From a bacterium (GTDB taxonomy: Bacteria > Verrucomicrobiota > Kiritimatiellia > RFP12 > UBA1067), in the NCBI GenBank assembly GCA_025360845.1, contig JANYBJ010000203.1, forward strand, positions 1 through 40,008: a stretch of 40,008 nt of DNA. The letters run 5' to 3'. Position 1 is the stretch's first letter; every line of letters begins with the position of its first letter. Shown here piece after piece: positions 6,919 to 15,473 of this stretch. Under the pieces are notes generated by a model, which saw only the letters and a program-made list of their open reading frames with translations, was not told the origin of the DNA and did not search any database. The translations under genes and the position numbers were made by a program.

Positions 6919-7796
6919 ATAATTACCGGTTTTTTGCGCGAGTCCTTCCGCTTCTTGCCTCACTGTTTGCCATGTCGCAGAAAACTGTGGCGGGCGAGAA
7001 GCCGGTTGTTTTTGTCTCGGTTCCGCCACAGGCATGGCTGGTGAAACGTCTGGCGGGTGAGGCGGTGGAGGTTCAGACCCTCTTGCCTCCGGGCGCGAAT
7101 CCGCATACCTTTGAGCCCACGGCGAAGCAAGTCAAGAAACTCGCCGAGGCCTCGGCGTATCTCACGCTCGGGATGCCGTTCGAGATGGCGATTGCCAAAC
7201 GCGCGGGAAGTTTGAACCCGTCGCTCAAGGTCGCTGGCATGGATCAGGGGATCGTGAAGATAACCGGGGAGGCCCACGATCATGAGGAGGGTCATGCCTG
7301 CGGCGTCGGCGGTGACCCGCACATCTGGCTTTCGCCTCGGCTGATGTGTGCGATGGCCTCCAATACGGTGGCCGCCTTGAGCCAGGCGCTGCCGCAGCAG
7401 CGTGCCGGCCTGGCCGAGCATCTGCCGGCAGCGGTGGCGGAGATTCAAGCGGCGGATGCCGTTGTGCGAAATAAAACGGGGACTCTGCGCGTGAAGACGT
7501 GGGTCGTGTACCATCCCTCTTGGAGTTATTTTGCGGCGGATTACGGCCTGTCGCTTCTGGTGATCGAGCAGGACGGCAAGCCGCCTGCGGCCAGACATTT
7601 GGCCGAGGTGATCGGTTTGGCGAAGGCCGCAGGCGTGAACATGGTCTGCGCCGAGCCGCAGTACGACAAGCGTCCCGCGCAGACGTTGGCGCAGCAACTC
7701 GGAGCGCGGCTGGAACTGATCGACCCGCTGCAGGAGGATTGGCCGGCGCTGATGCGCGACGTGGCGGAGAAACTGGCAGGTGGCGATGTCCGGTGA
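6915..7796 (+). CDS. znuA: Zinc/manganese ABC transporter substrate-binding protein (ZnuA-like)
   Basis: The 293-residue protein is a cluster A-I metal-binding lipoprotein/periplasmic protein of the ZnuA family. An N-terminal hydrophobic signal segment is followed by the first lobe. The metal ligands sit where expected: His64 in ANPHTFEP, His136 in GDPHIWLSP and His200 in YHPSWSYFAADYG. The fourth acidic ligand is probably near AEPQYD. The usual histidine-rich loop is present but short (AHDHEEGHACG, before His136). It binds Zn(II), or possibly Mn(II), outside the membrane and delivers it to the ZnuB permease. The ATP-binding gene overlaps its 3' end, so the three genes form an operon (znuA-znuC-znuB). 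No Zur-like operator was recognised upstream. Confidence 0.88.
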   Translation: MNNYRFFARVLPLLASLFAMSQKTVAGEKPVVFVSVPPQAWLVKRLAGEAVEVQTLLPPGANPHTFEPTAKQVKKLAEASAYLTLGMPFEMAIAKRAGSLNPSLKVAGMDQGIVKITGEAHDHEEGHACGVGGDPHIWLSPRLMCAMASNTVAALSQALPQQRAGLAEHLPAAVAEIQAADAVVRNKTGTLRVKTWVVYHPSWSYFAADYGLSLLVIEQDGKPPAARHLAEVIGLAKAAGVNMVCAEPQYDKRPAQTLAQQLGARLELIDPLQEDWPALMRDVAEKLAGGDVR

Positions 7797-8589
7797 GCGC
7801 ATGGCAACGGCAGAGCCCGCGATCGAGGTGAGCGACGTCTGCTTCGCGTATGGCGGGCAGGAGGTGTTGCATAACGTCTCGTTCCGTGTCGGGCGGAAGT
7901 CGTTGGTGGCGGTCGTCGGCCCCAACGGGGGAGGCAAGACCACGCTGCTGAAGCTTTTGCTGGGCGAACTGGAGCCGCGGTTCGGCACGGTCCGCGTCTT
8001 GGGCGGCACCCCTTCCGAGACCCGCGTGCGAATCGGCTACGTGCCGCAGGCCGTGCCGTTCGATCCGCGCTTTCCTGTTTCGGTGAGCGAGGCGGTGCTG
8101 ATGGGGCGAGTGGCCAAGAGCCGGTTCGGGCATTACGGGCCGACGGACCATGCGGCAGCGGCGGACGCGCTGGAGCGGGTCGGACTTGCGGGTTTCGGGC
8201 GGCGGTCGTTTGCGGAAATCTCCGGCGGCGAACGCCAGCGGGTGTTGATCGCGCAGGCGTTGGCGGGGGGATCGGAGCTGCTGCTGCTTGATGAGCCCGT
8301 CGCGAATGTGGATCCCGAACATGCCAGTCACCTGTACGAGCTGTTCAAGGCGCTCACGTCCGAGGTGACGGTGATGATGGTGTCGCACAACCTGAGTGTG
8401 GTGACGGGACATGCGACGCATGTGCTCTGCGTGAACCGTACGGCGGGTCTGCATGTGATCGGCGAGGTGGCTTCGGAGACCTTCACCGAGGCGTTCGGCG
8501 GCGTTTTGACTGCGATCCGCCACGATGCCGACTGCCACGTGCTGGACCCCTCGACGGCGATGCATGTGCCGCATCACGGGTGCGGATGA
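7786..8589 (+). CDS. znuC: Zinc/manganese ABC transporter ATP-binding protein (ZnuC-like)
   Basis: This cytoplasmic ATPase subunit has Walker A GPNGGGKT, a Q-loop in YVPQ, the ABC signature SGGERQ, Walker B LLLLDEP and the H-loop VSHN. The PFDPRFPVSVSEAVLMGR segment is typical of the metal-uptake branch. A histidine-containing tail (CHVLDPSTAMHVPHHGCG) may sense or hold metal; this is inference. Three starts are possible: GTG 7780, ATG 7786 (AGGTGG just upstream) and ATG 7801 directly after the znuA stop. I use 7786, which overlaps the end of znuA by 11 nt. It energises import through ZnuB. Confidence 0.88.
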   Translation: MSGERMATAEPAIEVSDVCFAYGGQEVLHNVSFRVGRKSLVAVVGPNGGGKTTLLKLLLGELEPRFGTVRVLGGTPSETRVRIGYVPQAVPFDPRFPVSVSEAVLMGRVAKSRFGHYGPTDHAAAADALERVGLAGFGRRSFAEISGGERQRVLIAQALAGGSELLLLDEPVANVDPEHASHLYELFKALTSEVTVMMVSHNLSVVTGHATHVLCVNRTAGLHVIGEVASETFTEAFGGVLTAIRHDADCHVLDPSTAMHVPHHGCG

Positions 8590-8689
8590 ACGGATTGAGG
8601 ACTAAGGTGAGGGCGGACCGCCGGGCCGACCGAGGCTGTGTGATGCGGCTCAGCGGTCGGGCACTGCCAAGGAGTTGCGGACATAGCAA

Positions 8690-9532
8690 ATGCTGACCTT
8701 TTTCAAAGATCTGTGGAGCTACCCCTTTCTGGTGAACGCGGTGTTGGCGGCGGTGCTGGCGTCGATTGCTGCCGGTCTGACCGGCAGCCTGGTGGTGGTG
8801 CGTCGGTCGACCTATCTGGCGGGTGCGGTGTCGCACAGCATCCTGGCGGGGCTGGGTCTGGCGCGGCTCTTGCAGCGGCGTTTCGGGTTCGACGGGCTGA
8901 CGCCCATGATGGGCGCGGTGCTGGTGGCGGTGGGCGTGGCGCTGCTGGCGGCCCGGCTGACGGCCCGCGGCAAGCATCGGGCCGACACGGTGTTGAGCGC
9001 GATTTGGACCGGCGGCATGGCGCTGGGCGTCTCCTTTGTGGCCGCCACGCCGGGGTACCAAGACGATCTGATGAGCTACCTGTTTGGCTCGATCCTGCTG
9101 GTTTCCGGTCCGGATTTGGCGTGGATGGCGGCGATGGACGTGCTGATTCTCGGGGTGATGGCGGTCTGCTACAACCGCTTTTTGGCGATCGCGTTCAACG
9201 AAGAGCTGGCGCGGCTGCGCGGGGTAAATACGGCGGTTTACGAGGTGGTCTACCATGTGGTGACGGCGCTGACGGTCGTGTTGCTGGTGCGCGTGGCAGG
9301 CATCGTGTTGGCGATCGCGCTACTGACCTTGCCCGCGGCGGCGGCGGGTCTGCTGACGCGGCGGCTGGACCGGATGATGGCGGCGGCGGTGGCCATCGGT
9401 GTCGGGGTCAGCCTGCTCGGCCTCGCGGTGAGCTATGGGCCGGGGTGGCCGCCGGGAGCCACAATCGTCGAAATCGCCGTGCTGGTCTATCTGGCGGCGG
9501 CGTATCTCGCGAAAAAGCGCGGCGGAAATTAG
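8690..9532 (+). CDS. znuB: Zinc/manganese ABC transporter permease (ZnuB-like)
   Basis: The 280-residue integral membrane protein has about eight hydrophobic segments and belongs to the ABC-3 permease family. LVNAVLAAVLASIAAGLTGS is the first membrane pass, followed by a VVRRSTYLAGAVSHSILAG segment typical of the family. Late in the protein, EVVYHVVTALTVVLLVRVAG and the LPAAAAGLLTRRLDRMM region provide the coupling helices. It forms the membrane channel of the ZnuABC importer. The start ATG 8690 is 100 nt after znuC. AAGGAG lies further upstream than usual (about 15 nt), so translation may be modest. An intrinsic terminator follows the gene at 9552-9578. Confidence 0.88.
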   Translation: MLTFFKDLWSYPFLVNAVLAAVLASIAAGLTGSLVVVRRSTYLAGAVSHSILAGLGLARLLQRRFGFDGLTPMMGAVLVAVGVALLAARLTARGKHRADTVLSAIWTGGMALGVSFVAATPGYQDDLMSYLFGSILLVSGPDLAWMAAMDVLILGVMAVCYNRFLAIAFNEELARLRGVNTAVYEVVYHVVTALTVVLLVRVAGIVLAIALLTLPAAAAGLLTRRLDRMMAAAVAIGVGVSLLGLAVSYGPGWPPGATIVEIAVLVYLAAAYLAKKRGGN

Positions 9533-9551
9533 ATTTTCCTTGAGTTTTTTG

Positions 9552-9578
9552 CGGGCTTGTAAGAGCGCCCGTGTTTTT
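9552..9578 (+). terminator. Intrinsic terminator after znuB
   Basis: A CGGGC/GCCCG stem (9552-9556 with 9567-9571) and a 10-nt loop are followed by TGTTTTT. It lies 19 nt after the znuB stop and overlaps the -35 region of the hom promoter, so the two operons are packed back to back. Confidence 0.6.
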
Positions 9579-9586
9579 ACTACACT
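9557..9586 (+). promoter_or_regulatory. Candidate hom promoter
   Basis: TTGTAA (9557-9562) and TACACT (9581-9586) are 18 nt apart, about 45 nt before the hom ATG at 9631. The -35 box lies in the loop of the upstream terminator. No leader peptide or T-box was recognised in the short leader. Confidence 0.45.
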
Positions 9587-9630
9587 ATGCGCTTCTCTTT
9601 TGAACAGAGTGTCAGGAAAGCAGGGCTTTT

Positions 9631-10935
9631 ATGAAGCAGATCGGTGTGGGACTATTGGGTTTCGGGACCGTGGGCGCGGGTGTCGCGGAAGGCTTGCAGC
9701 GTAACCGCAAGGTGATGGCGCAGCGGCTGGGCGTGGACGTGGTGCTCAATAAAATCGCGGATGTCGACATCGCGACAGACCGTGGCGTGGCTGTAGACAA
9801 GGCTTTGCTGACGACGGACGCGATGGCGGTGATCAACGATCCGGATATCCGTGTCATCGTCGAACTGATCGGCGGCACAGGCGTCGCCAAGAGATTCGTG
9901 CTGGCGGCTCTGAACGCGGGCAAGGCGGTCGTCACGGCGAACAAGAAGCTGCTGGCCGAATACGGCGAAGAGGTTTTCGGGACGGCCGAGCGCAATGGTG
10001 TGGACATCTATTTCGGCGCGAGCGTGGGCGGTGGCATCCCGATCATCCGCGTGTTGCGCGAGGGGCTGGCCGGCAACGAGATCCAGAGCATCCACGGCAT
10101 TCTGAACGGCACCTGCAACTATATCCTGACGCGCATGGAGAATGAGGGGCTGCCCTTCGCCGAGGTGCTGCTGGCGGCGCAGAAGGCCGGGTATGCCGAG
10201 ACCGAGCCGAGCTTGGATATCGACGGGTATGACACGGCCCACAAAGCGATCATCTTGGCGTCGCTGGCGTACGGCTTTCACGTCCCGCTGGAGAAGGTCC
10301 TGGTCGAAGGAATCCGCAACCTGGCGGGGCTGGACGTGCAGTATGCGGCCGAGTTCGGGTATCGCATCAAGCTGCTGGCCGTGGTGAGGCGCGACGGCGA
10401 CGAGGTCGAGGTCCGCGTCCACCCCACGCTGGTTCCTCTGACGCACATGCTGGCGTCGGTGAGCAACGTGTTCAACGCGGCGATGGTGCGCGGCGACCTC
10501 AGCGGCGACACGCTGTATTACGGGCGCGGGGCGGGACGCGAGCCGACGGCCAGCACGGTGATCGGCGACATCGGCGATATCGCGCGCAACCTGATGGCCG
10601 GGAAATCGCGTTACCGGCGCGGCGTGGGCGTGGCGAACGAAGGCCAGTTGCACATGCGTCCGGCCGCCGATATTGTGAGCCGCTACTATGTGCGGCTGAT
10701 GGTGCTCGACAAGGCCGGTTCTCTGGGTGTGATGACGACGATCCTCGGCAAACACGGGGTCAGCATCTTGGCGGCCACGCAGAAAGCGCAGCCGGAAGAG
10801 ATGGAGAACCCGGGCTATGTTCCGGTGGTGATTCTGACGCATGCGGCAAAGGGTTCGGAGATCGATGCGGCGCTGCACGAGATCTGCGCGGCTGGCGTGT
10901 TGAATGAAGAACCGGTGAAGTTGCGGATGATTTAG
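9631..10935 (+). CDS. hom: Homoserine dehydrogenase
   Basis: Hom reduces aspartate semialdehyde to homoserine with NAD(P)H, at the branch to threonine and methionine. The 434-residue protein has the N-terminal dinucleotide motif GFGTVGAG, then VELIGGTGVAK and VTANKKLLAEYG with the catalytic lysine region. The family signature ILNGTCNYIL and the substrate-binding AETEPSLDIDGYDTAHK follow. A C-terminal ACT domain from about residue 350 (YVRLMVLDKAGSLGVM) indicates allosteric control, probably by threonine. It is the monofunctional type. It is followed at 76 nt by lysC and then cimA, so aspartate entry and branch enzymes are made together. A REP-like pair separates hom from lysC. Confidence 0.95.
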   Translation: MKQIGVGLLGFGTVGAGVAEGLQRNRKVMAQRLGVDVVLNKIADVDIATDRGVAVDKALLTTDAMAVINDPDIRVIVELIGGTGVAKRFVLAALNAGKAVVTANKKLLAEYGEEVFGTAERNGVDIYFGASVGGGIPIIRVLREGLAGNEIQSIHGILNGTCNYILTRMENEGLPFAEVLLAAQKAGYAETEPSLDIDGYDTAHKAIILASLAYGFHVPLEKVLVEGIRNLAGLDVQYAAEFGYRIKLLAVVRRDGDEVEVRVHPTLVPLTHMLASVSNVFNAAMVRGDLSGDTLYYGRGAGREPTASTVIGDIGDIARNLMAGKSRYRRGVGVANEGQLHMRPAADIVSRYYVRLMVLDKAGSLGVMTTILGKHGVSILAATQKAQPEEMENPGYVPVVILTHAAKGSEIDAALHEICAAGVLNEEPVKLRMI

Positions 10936-10945
10936 GGGCAGGTTG

Positions 10946-10995
10946 GGGCGACCCGCCGGTCGCCCGTACGTAGGGGCGAGCCTGCGTGTTCGCCC
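10946..10995. repeat. Tandem REP-like palindromes between hom and lysC
   Basis: The first palindrome is perfect over 8 bp: GGGCGACC (10946-10953) with GGTCGCCC (10958-10965) and a 4-nt loop. The second pairs GGGCGA (10974-10979) with TCGCCC (10990-10995). The group ends just before the lysC ribosome-binding site (AGGAGG, 11002-11007). It is a different sequence family from the 81-bp element. It could slow or terminate transcription between two pathway genes, or protect the upstream mRNA. Confidence 0.65.
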
Positions 10996-11011
10996 TCGTT
11001 TAGGAGGTTCG

Positions 11012-12370
11012 ATGAAGGTTTGTAAGTTCGGTGGTTCGTCGGTCGCCAATGCGGAGCAGGTGACCAAGATCGTGGACATTGTGCTGGCCGACCCGGAGCG
11101 GCGGATCGTGGTGGTTTCGGCGCCCGGCAAACGCAACAAGGCGGACACCAAGGTGACCGATCTGCTGATCGCGTGTGCGGAGCAGGCGTTGTCGGACAAG
11201 GATTACGAAGACACCCTGTCTGCGATCGTGGAGCGGTATGCCGAGATCCAGCGCGAACTGAAACTGCCTGCGGGCATTACGGCGGAAATCGAGAAAGACC
11301 TGCGTCTCCGCTTGGCAGGCGACAAGTCGCACCGCGGCATCTTTATGGACTGCATGAAGGCGGCGGGTGAGGACAACAGCGCGAAGCTCGTCGCGCAAGC
11401 GTTTCAGGCCCGCGGCACCCAGGCGGTCTATCTCGATCCGCGCGACGCGGGCATGTTCCTGACGAGCGATTTCGGCAATGCGCAACTGCTCGAGGAGTCG
11501 TATCAGTTTCTCGAAAAGACCCTGAACAACCGCGAGGAGATCGTGATCTTTCCCGGCTTCTTCGGTTACACCAAGGACGGCAAGGTGGCCACCTTCCCGC
11601 GCGGCGGCTCAGATATCACGGGGTCGATCCTGGCGGCGGCGGTGAAGGCCGACGTGTACGAGAACTTCACGGATGTCGACTCGGTGTATCCGGTGGACCC
11701 GCGCCTGGTGCCGGATGTCAAGGCGGGTATTCCGGTGATGACCTACCGCGAGATGCGGGAGCTGTCGTACGCCGGGTTCGGCGTGTTCCACGACGAGGCG
11801 GTGATCCCGGCGGTGAAGGCGGGGGTGCCGATCAACGTGCGCAACACCAACCGTCCGCAGGAGCCGGGCACGCTGATCGTGCAGTCGCGCAATGTGTTGG
11901 CGGGCAGCGTGGTGGGCATCGCGAGCGACGACGGGTTCTGCAATATCTTTGTGGACAAGTACATGATGAACCGCGAGATCGGGTTCGGCCGCCACCTCTT
12001 GCAGATCCTGGAGTGGGAGGGGGTTTCGTACGAGCACATGCCCTCCGGTATCGACAACGTCTCCGTGGTGATCCGCGATAAGAACTTCGATCCGGCCTGC
12101 GAGAAGCGCGTGGTCGAGCGGATCAAGCGCGACCTGAAGCCCGACGCGGTGCTGGTCGAGCGCGGGTACGCGCTGGTGATGGTGGTTGGCGAGGGGCTTT
12201 ACTATACGGTGGGCATGGCCTCCAAAGCCACGCAGGCCCTGTCGGAAGCGGGCGTGAACATCGAAATGATGAACCAGGGGTCTTCCGAGATCAGCATGAT
12301 GTTCGGCGTCAAGGCCGAGCAGCGTGCGATGGCGGTGCAAGCCCTGTATAAGGCGTTTTTTCTAAAATGA
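11012..12370 (+). CDS. lysC: Aspartate kinase
   Basis: Aspartate kinase phosphorylates aspartate with ATP and commits it to lysine, threonine and methionine synthesis. The 452-residue protein opens with KFGGSSVAN (Lys5-Asn13) and contains FPGFFGYTKDGKVATFPRGG and SDITGS, the ATP- and aspartate-binding core. It ends with two ACT-type regulatory segments; the second includes GEGLYYTVGMASKATQALSEAGVNIEMMNQG. The open frame continues upstream, but the ATG at 11012 is supported by AGGAGG 4 nt before it and by the KFGGS motif position; the upstream part is REP sequence. It overlaps cimA by ATGA (12367-12370). Feedback inhibition by an aspartate-family amino acid is expected, but its identity cannot be read. 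Confidence 0.95.
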   Translation: MKVCKFGGSSVANAEQVTKIVDIVLADPERRIVVVSAPGKRNKADTKVTDLLIACAEQALSDKDYEDTLSAIVERYAEIQRELKLPAGITAEIEKDLRLRLAGDKSHRGIFMDCMKAAGEDNSAKLVAQAFQARGTQAVYLDPRDAGMFLTSDFGNAQLLEESYQFLEKTLNNREEIVIFPGFFGYTKDGKVATFPRGGSDITGSILAAAVKADVYENFTDVDSVYPVDPRLVPDVKAGIPVMTYREMRELSYAGFGVFHDEAVIPAVKAGVPINVRNTNRPQEPGTLIVQSRNVLAGSVVGIASDDGFCNIFVDKYMMNREIGFGRHLLQILEWEGVSYEHMPSGIDNVSVVIRDKNFDPACEKRVVERIKRDLKPDAVLVERGYALVMVVGEGLYYTVGMASKATQALSEAGVNIEMMNQGSSEISMMFGVKAEQRAMAVQALYKAFFLK

Positions 12371-13953
12371 GTACGAAAACAAAAGTCTTTCTCTACGACA
12401 CAACCTTACGGGACGGGGCGCAGGGCGAGGGCATTTCGTTTTCGGAAACGGGCAAGGTGCGTTTCGCGCATCTGCTCGACGACTTGGGCATCGACTTCAT
12501 CGAGGGCGGGTTCGCGGGGTCCAACCCGAGAGACCGCCGGTTTTTCGAGGACATCCGCAAGGAGAAGTTGGGGCACGCGCGCGTCACGGCCTTCGGCAGC
12601 ACGCGGCGCGTGGATGCGGACGCCAAAGACGATCCGCAGCTTGCGGGTCTGCTGGCGGCGGACACGGAGTGGGTGACGATCTATGGCAAGTCGTGGCTGC
12701 TGCATGTGAAGGACGTGCTGCGCACGACGGGCGACATCAACGTGCAGATGATCGCCGATACGGTCGGTCATCTGAAGGCGGCGGGCCGGCAGGTGTTTTT
12801 CGACGCGGAGCATTTTTTCGACGGGTACAAAGACGATCCGGCGTATGCGCTGCGTGCGCTCGGCGTGGCGGTCCGCGAAGGCGCGTCGGGCATTGTGCTG
12901 TGTGACACCAACGGCGGCAGCCTGCCGCACGAGGTGTTCGAGATCACGCATGCGGTGTGCGCGGCCTTTCCCGGCGTCGAGGTCGGCATCCACACCCATA
13001 ACGACAGCGGGCTCGCCGTGGCGAATGCATTGGAGTCCGTACGTGCGGGAGCGCGCCAGGTGCAGGGGTGCGTGAACGGTTACGGCGAGCGCACGGGCAA
13101 CGCCAATATCGTGAGCATTATCCCTTCTTTAGAGTTGAAGATGGGCTTCGGCTGCGTGGGAGAGGACCGGCTGAGGAAACTGCGCGAAATTTCGGCGGTG
13201 ACCGATGATTTGGCGAACCAGCGTCCGGACCCGCGGCAGCCTTTTGTGGGGCGTTCGGCATTCAGCCACAAGGCTGGCGCGCACGTCAACGCCATCCAGA
13301 AGAACCCCAAGACCTTTGAGCACATCGAGCCCGAGAGGGTCGGCAATCAGCGGCATGTGCTGATCTCCGAGCTGTCTGGAACGTCGAACGTGCTGATGAA
13401 GGCGTCGGAATTGGGGATGGACGTGTCGTCGCTGGACAAAGAGATGACGCATGCGATCCTTGACGAGGTCAAGAAGCGCGAGAACAGCGGTTACTCGTAC
13501 GAGTCGGCGGACGGCTCGTTCAAGATCCTGCTGCAAAAGGTGCTCAAGAAACACACACCGTTCTTCGAATTGGAGGGGTTCCGGGTGATCGTGGAGAAGC
13601 GCGGCCGCGACGAGCCGTGCATCTCCGAGGCGACGATCAAGGTGAAGGTGAACGGCGAAACCGAGCTGACGGCGGGAGAAGGACGCGGTCCGGTGGACGC
13701 GCTCAATGCGGCGTTGCGGCAGGCGTTGACGCGGTTCTATCCCGAAATCGAACAGATTTCCCTGACCGACTATCGCGTGCGCATTCTGGATCCGCAGGAG
13801 GCGACGCGTGCGGTGACGCGCGTGCTCATCGAATCGGGCGACGGCGTGCGGCTGTGGGGCACGGTGGGCGTTTCCGAAAACATCATCGAGGCCTCGTGGC
13901 AGGCGCTGCTGGACAGCGTGGAATACAAGTTGTACGAAGACCGCGTCAAATGA
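12367..13953 (+). CDS. cimA: (R)-citramalate synthase
   Basis: This enzyme condenses acetyl-CoA with pyruvate to citramalate, giving 2-oxobutyrate for isoleucine without threonine deamination. The 528-residue protein has the DTTLRDG motif (residues 11-17) binding the metal and oxo-acid and the HTHNDSGLAVAN motif from His209. NGYGERTGNANI is followed by a C-terminal LeuA-type allosteric domain (SEATIKVKVNGETELTAGEGRGPVDALNAALR). The long form with this spacing matches the CimA group of the isopropylmalate synthase superfamily (TIGR00977-like) better than LeuA. It is translationally coupled to lysC, so isoleucine and aspartate-family synthesis are joined in one operon. 2-Isopropylmalate or homocitrate synthase activity is the main alternative. 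Confidence 0.88.
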   Translation: MSTKTKVFLYDTTLRDGAQGEGISFSETGKVRFAHLLDDLGIDFIEGGFAGSNPRDRRFFEDIRKEKLGHARVTAFGSTRRVDADAKDDPQLAGLLAADTEWVTIYGKSWLLHVKDVLRTTGDINVQMIADTVGHLKAAGRQVFFDAEHFFDGYKDDPAYALRALGVAVREGASGIVLCDTNGGSLPHEVFEITHAVCAAFPGVEVGIHTHNDSGLAVANALESVRAGARQVQGCVNGYGERTGNANIVSIIPSLELKMGFGCVGEDRLRKLREISAVTDDLANQRPDPRQPFVGRSAFSHKAGAHVNAIQKNPKTFEHIEPERVGNQRHVLISELSGTSNVLMKASELGMDVSSLDKEMTHAILDEVKKRENSGYSYESADGSFKILLQKVLKKHTPFFELEGFRVIVEKRGRDEPCISEATIKVKVNGETELTAGEGRGPVDALNAALRQALTRFYPEIEQISLTDYRVRILDPQEATRAVTRVLIESGDGVRLWGTVGVSENIIEASWQALLDSVEYKLYEDRVK

Positions 13954-13955
13954 GT

Positions 13956-14507
13956 TCAGGGGGCTGCCGGAGGTGTCGCGGCGGCGCGGTCCTGACAGGG
14001 CGAAGCCGGGCAGCGGAAGGTGCGCGGGGGATGCGGCCAGAAACAGGTCAGCGCCGCCGCCACAACACTGCCGACGACCATGCCGGCGAAGACCTCCTTG
14101 CGCGTGTGCCCGAGCAGTTCCTTGAGGTGTATTTGACGCAACTTGTGATGCTTGAAAAGCTCATCGATCATCAGATTCAGGATTTTGGCCTGATGGCCGG
14201 CGGCGCGACGCACGCCTGCGGCATCGAACATGGTGATGGCGGCAAACCCGGCGGCGAGCATGGTGACAGGGGCGTCAAAGCCCTCGGTCAGCCCGATCGA
14301 GGTGCAGAGCCCGCAGACCATGGCGGAGTGGGCGCTGGGCATGCCCCCCGTGCTGAGCAGGTAACGGAAGTCGATCTGCCCGGTTTTGATGAACCCCGTG
14401 GTCATTTTTATCACCTGTGCCAAGGTCCAACCCGTGAAAGATGCCCAGAACCACGGCGTGGTGAAGAGATTAAAGGGGTTAGGGTCAGCGATCATGTTTG
14501 ACGTCAT
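13956..14507 (-). CDS. Divergent PAP2 (DUF212) family membrane protein
   Basis: The 183-residue protein belongs to the divergent PAP2/DUF212 family. It has the diagnostic GGMPSAHSA motif and a later GHTRKEV motif, with about four membrane segments (WFWASFTGWTLAQVI, VTMLAAGFAAITMFDAAG and VFAGMVVGSVVAAALTCF are clear). Members are related to phosphatidic-acid-phosphatase-type enzymes, but the exact substrate is unknown. The start is ATG 14507 (an in-frame ATG at 14495 is an alternative). The stop lies only 2 nt from that of cimA on the other strand, so the two transcripts converge with no room for a separate terminator. The last 30 residues are Pro/Ala-rich and unlike the family; they may be a read-through extension. 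Confidence 0.85.
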   Translation of the reverse strand: MTSNMIADPNPFNLFTTPWFWASFTGWTLAQVIKMTTGFIKTGQIDFRYLLSTGGMPSAHSAMVCGLCTSIGLTEGFDAPVTMLAAGFAAITMFDAAGVRRAAGHQAKILNLMIDELFKHHKLRQIHLKELLGHTRKEVFAGMVVGSVVAAALTCFWPHPPRTFRCPASPCQDRAAATPPAAP

Positions 14508-14774
14508 AATTCCCGAATGCTCGGTGACTCACCTGAAGACGCGCCAATCGGGTCATAGTATGACATGTGAATTGGGCCGCTGGCAAAGGTTTTCTGTTGT
14601 GAGACGTGCGGCCGAAAAACGGCCTTGCCCATTTTTCTGGCGTTTTCAGGCACATGGTGAAGTTTTTTCGTTTCTGTATTGCAATCTTAGCCACGCGGGA
14701 TTAAATTGTATCCGCTAAATGGTAAAAGCAGTCAAGGCGAGCGACACTTGGCCCAGGCATGGAGAAAGTAAGAA
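14508..14774. other. Divergent intergenic region with hairpin
   Basis: The 267-nt region separates the DUF212 gene from the pilus-like operon. It holds a perfect 5-bp hairpin GGCCG/CGGCC with an AAAAA loop (14610-14624) that lacks an adjoining T-run. It also holds the promoter at 14679-14707, described separately. No small gene was convincing. Confidence 0.5.
14679..14707 (+). promoter_or_regulatory. Promoter of the Amuc_1102-1098-like operon
   Basis: TTGCAA (14679-14684) and TAAATT (14702-14707) are 17 nt apart, giving a leader of about 60 nt before the ATG at 14775. The -35 box is the same TTGCAA used in both panD/IMP-cyclohydrolase promoters. Confidence 0.5.
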
Positions 14775-15473
14775 ATGAAAAGAAATTTTTGCGTGCAGGA
14801 ACGCGTCACCGTATGTGTGGCAACGACCATTCTTTTTATGGCGGGTTCGGTTTTTGCGCAGGTGAAACCGGCACAGCCGCGCTTGGCGCCGGCGGGCGGC
14901 CAACCGGTCGTCGCTCGAGGCGAGAAAGGCGATAAAAGCGAGGCCGTGGAGATCAAACGTATGCCGCCGCCCAACAAGACGGCGATGATCCGGACGCCCG
15001 AGTACAAATACAACGTTCAGAACACCATGCCCCCGGTCAGCAAGAAACCGCGCGAGTGGGCGCTTTTCGAGGTGAAGTATGAGAGCGCCGCCAAGTGGAC
15101 GGACGAGCTGACGTTCATTTATCATGTGATGACCAAGGGTAAGAACGAAGAAGGCAAGGAAGCGTACAGCTATTACACCGCAACCCTTCGTTATGTCGAC
15201 ATCCCCAAAGGGGAGCACATGAGCTGCGTGGCGATCGCTCCGAGTCAGATCGAGCGCTACGGCGAACCGGTGGCCTTGGCTTTGGAAATTACCAGCAAAG
15301 AGGGCAAGGTGCTGGACAGCAAGTCGGAAGCGGTTATGGCACTCCCCAAGGAGTGGTGGAAGGACAGCAACGTGTTAGACAAGCCGCAGGTGACCCGTCG
15401 TAACGGGTTGATGGATCGTTCGAAGACCCCGTTCGCGTTGGTTAACGTGGACGATTACGAGGTGGTGCAATAG
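14775..15473 (+). CDS. Amuc_1102-like exported protein of pilus-like locus
   Basis: The 232-residue protein starts with a signal peptide (MKRNFCVQ, a hydrophobic run, then SVFAQ). After a Pro/Ala-rich linker of about 60 residues it has a beta-rich domain (WALFEVKYESAAKWTDELTF, YYTATLRYVDIPKGEHM, VALALEITSKEGKVLD). This layout, and its place directly before the PilM-like gene, match Amuc_1102 of Akkermansia, whose product has an immunoglobulin-like fold. It is presumably a periplasmic partner of the secretin machine. GGAGAAAG before the ATG is the ribosome-binding site. Its stop shares one base with the GTG start of the next gene. Homology to Amuc_1102 is inferred from layout and position; I could not align it. 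Confidence 0.65.
   Translation: MKRNFCVQERVTVCVATTILFMAGSVFAQVKPAQPRLAPAGGQPVVARGEKGDKSEAVEIKRMPPPNKTAMIRTPEYKYNVQNTMPPVSKKPREWALFEVKYESAAKWTDELTFIYHVMTKGKNEEGKEAYSYYTATLRYVDIPKGEHMSCVAIAPSQIERYGEPVALALEITSKEGKVLDSKSEAVMALPKEWWKDSNVLDKPQVTRRNGLMDRSKTPFALVNVDDYEVVQ

Noticed and set aside
7225-8577. Long antisense open frame across znuA/znuC
   Set aside because: The sense strand encodes standard transporter subunits with all their motifs; the antisense translation is Arg/His/Pro-rich noise.
8612-8640. Further REP copy between znuC and znuB
   Set aside because: The CCGCCGG core resembles the palindrome at 10946-10965 but the arms do not pair well; at most it is a decayed copy.
10943-11011. N-terminal extension of aspartate kinase
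   Set aside because: The extra 23 codons are REP palindrome sequence and lie upstream of a good AGGAGG site; the conserved KFGGSS motif expects the start at 11012.
9652-11199. Long antisense open frame across hom and lysC
   Set aside because: It is opposite two well-supported amino-acid genes and has the composition of a shadow frame.
14610-14624. Intrinsic terminator in the DUF212/pilus intergenic region
   Set aside because: The hairpin is perfect but has no T-run directly after it on either strand.
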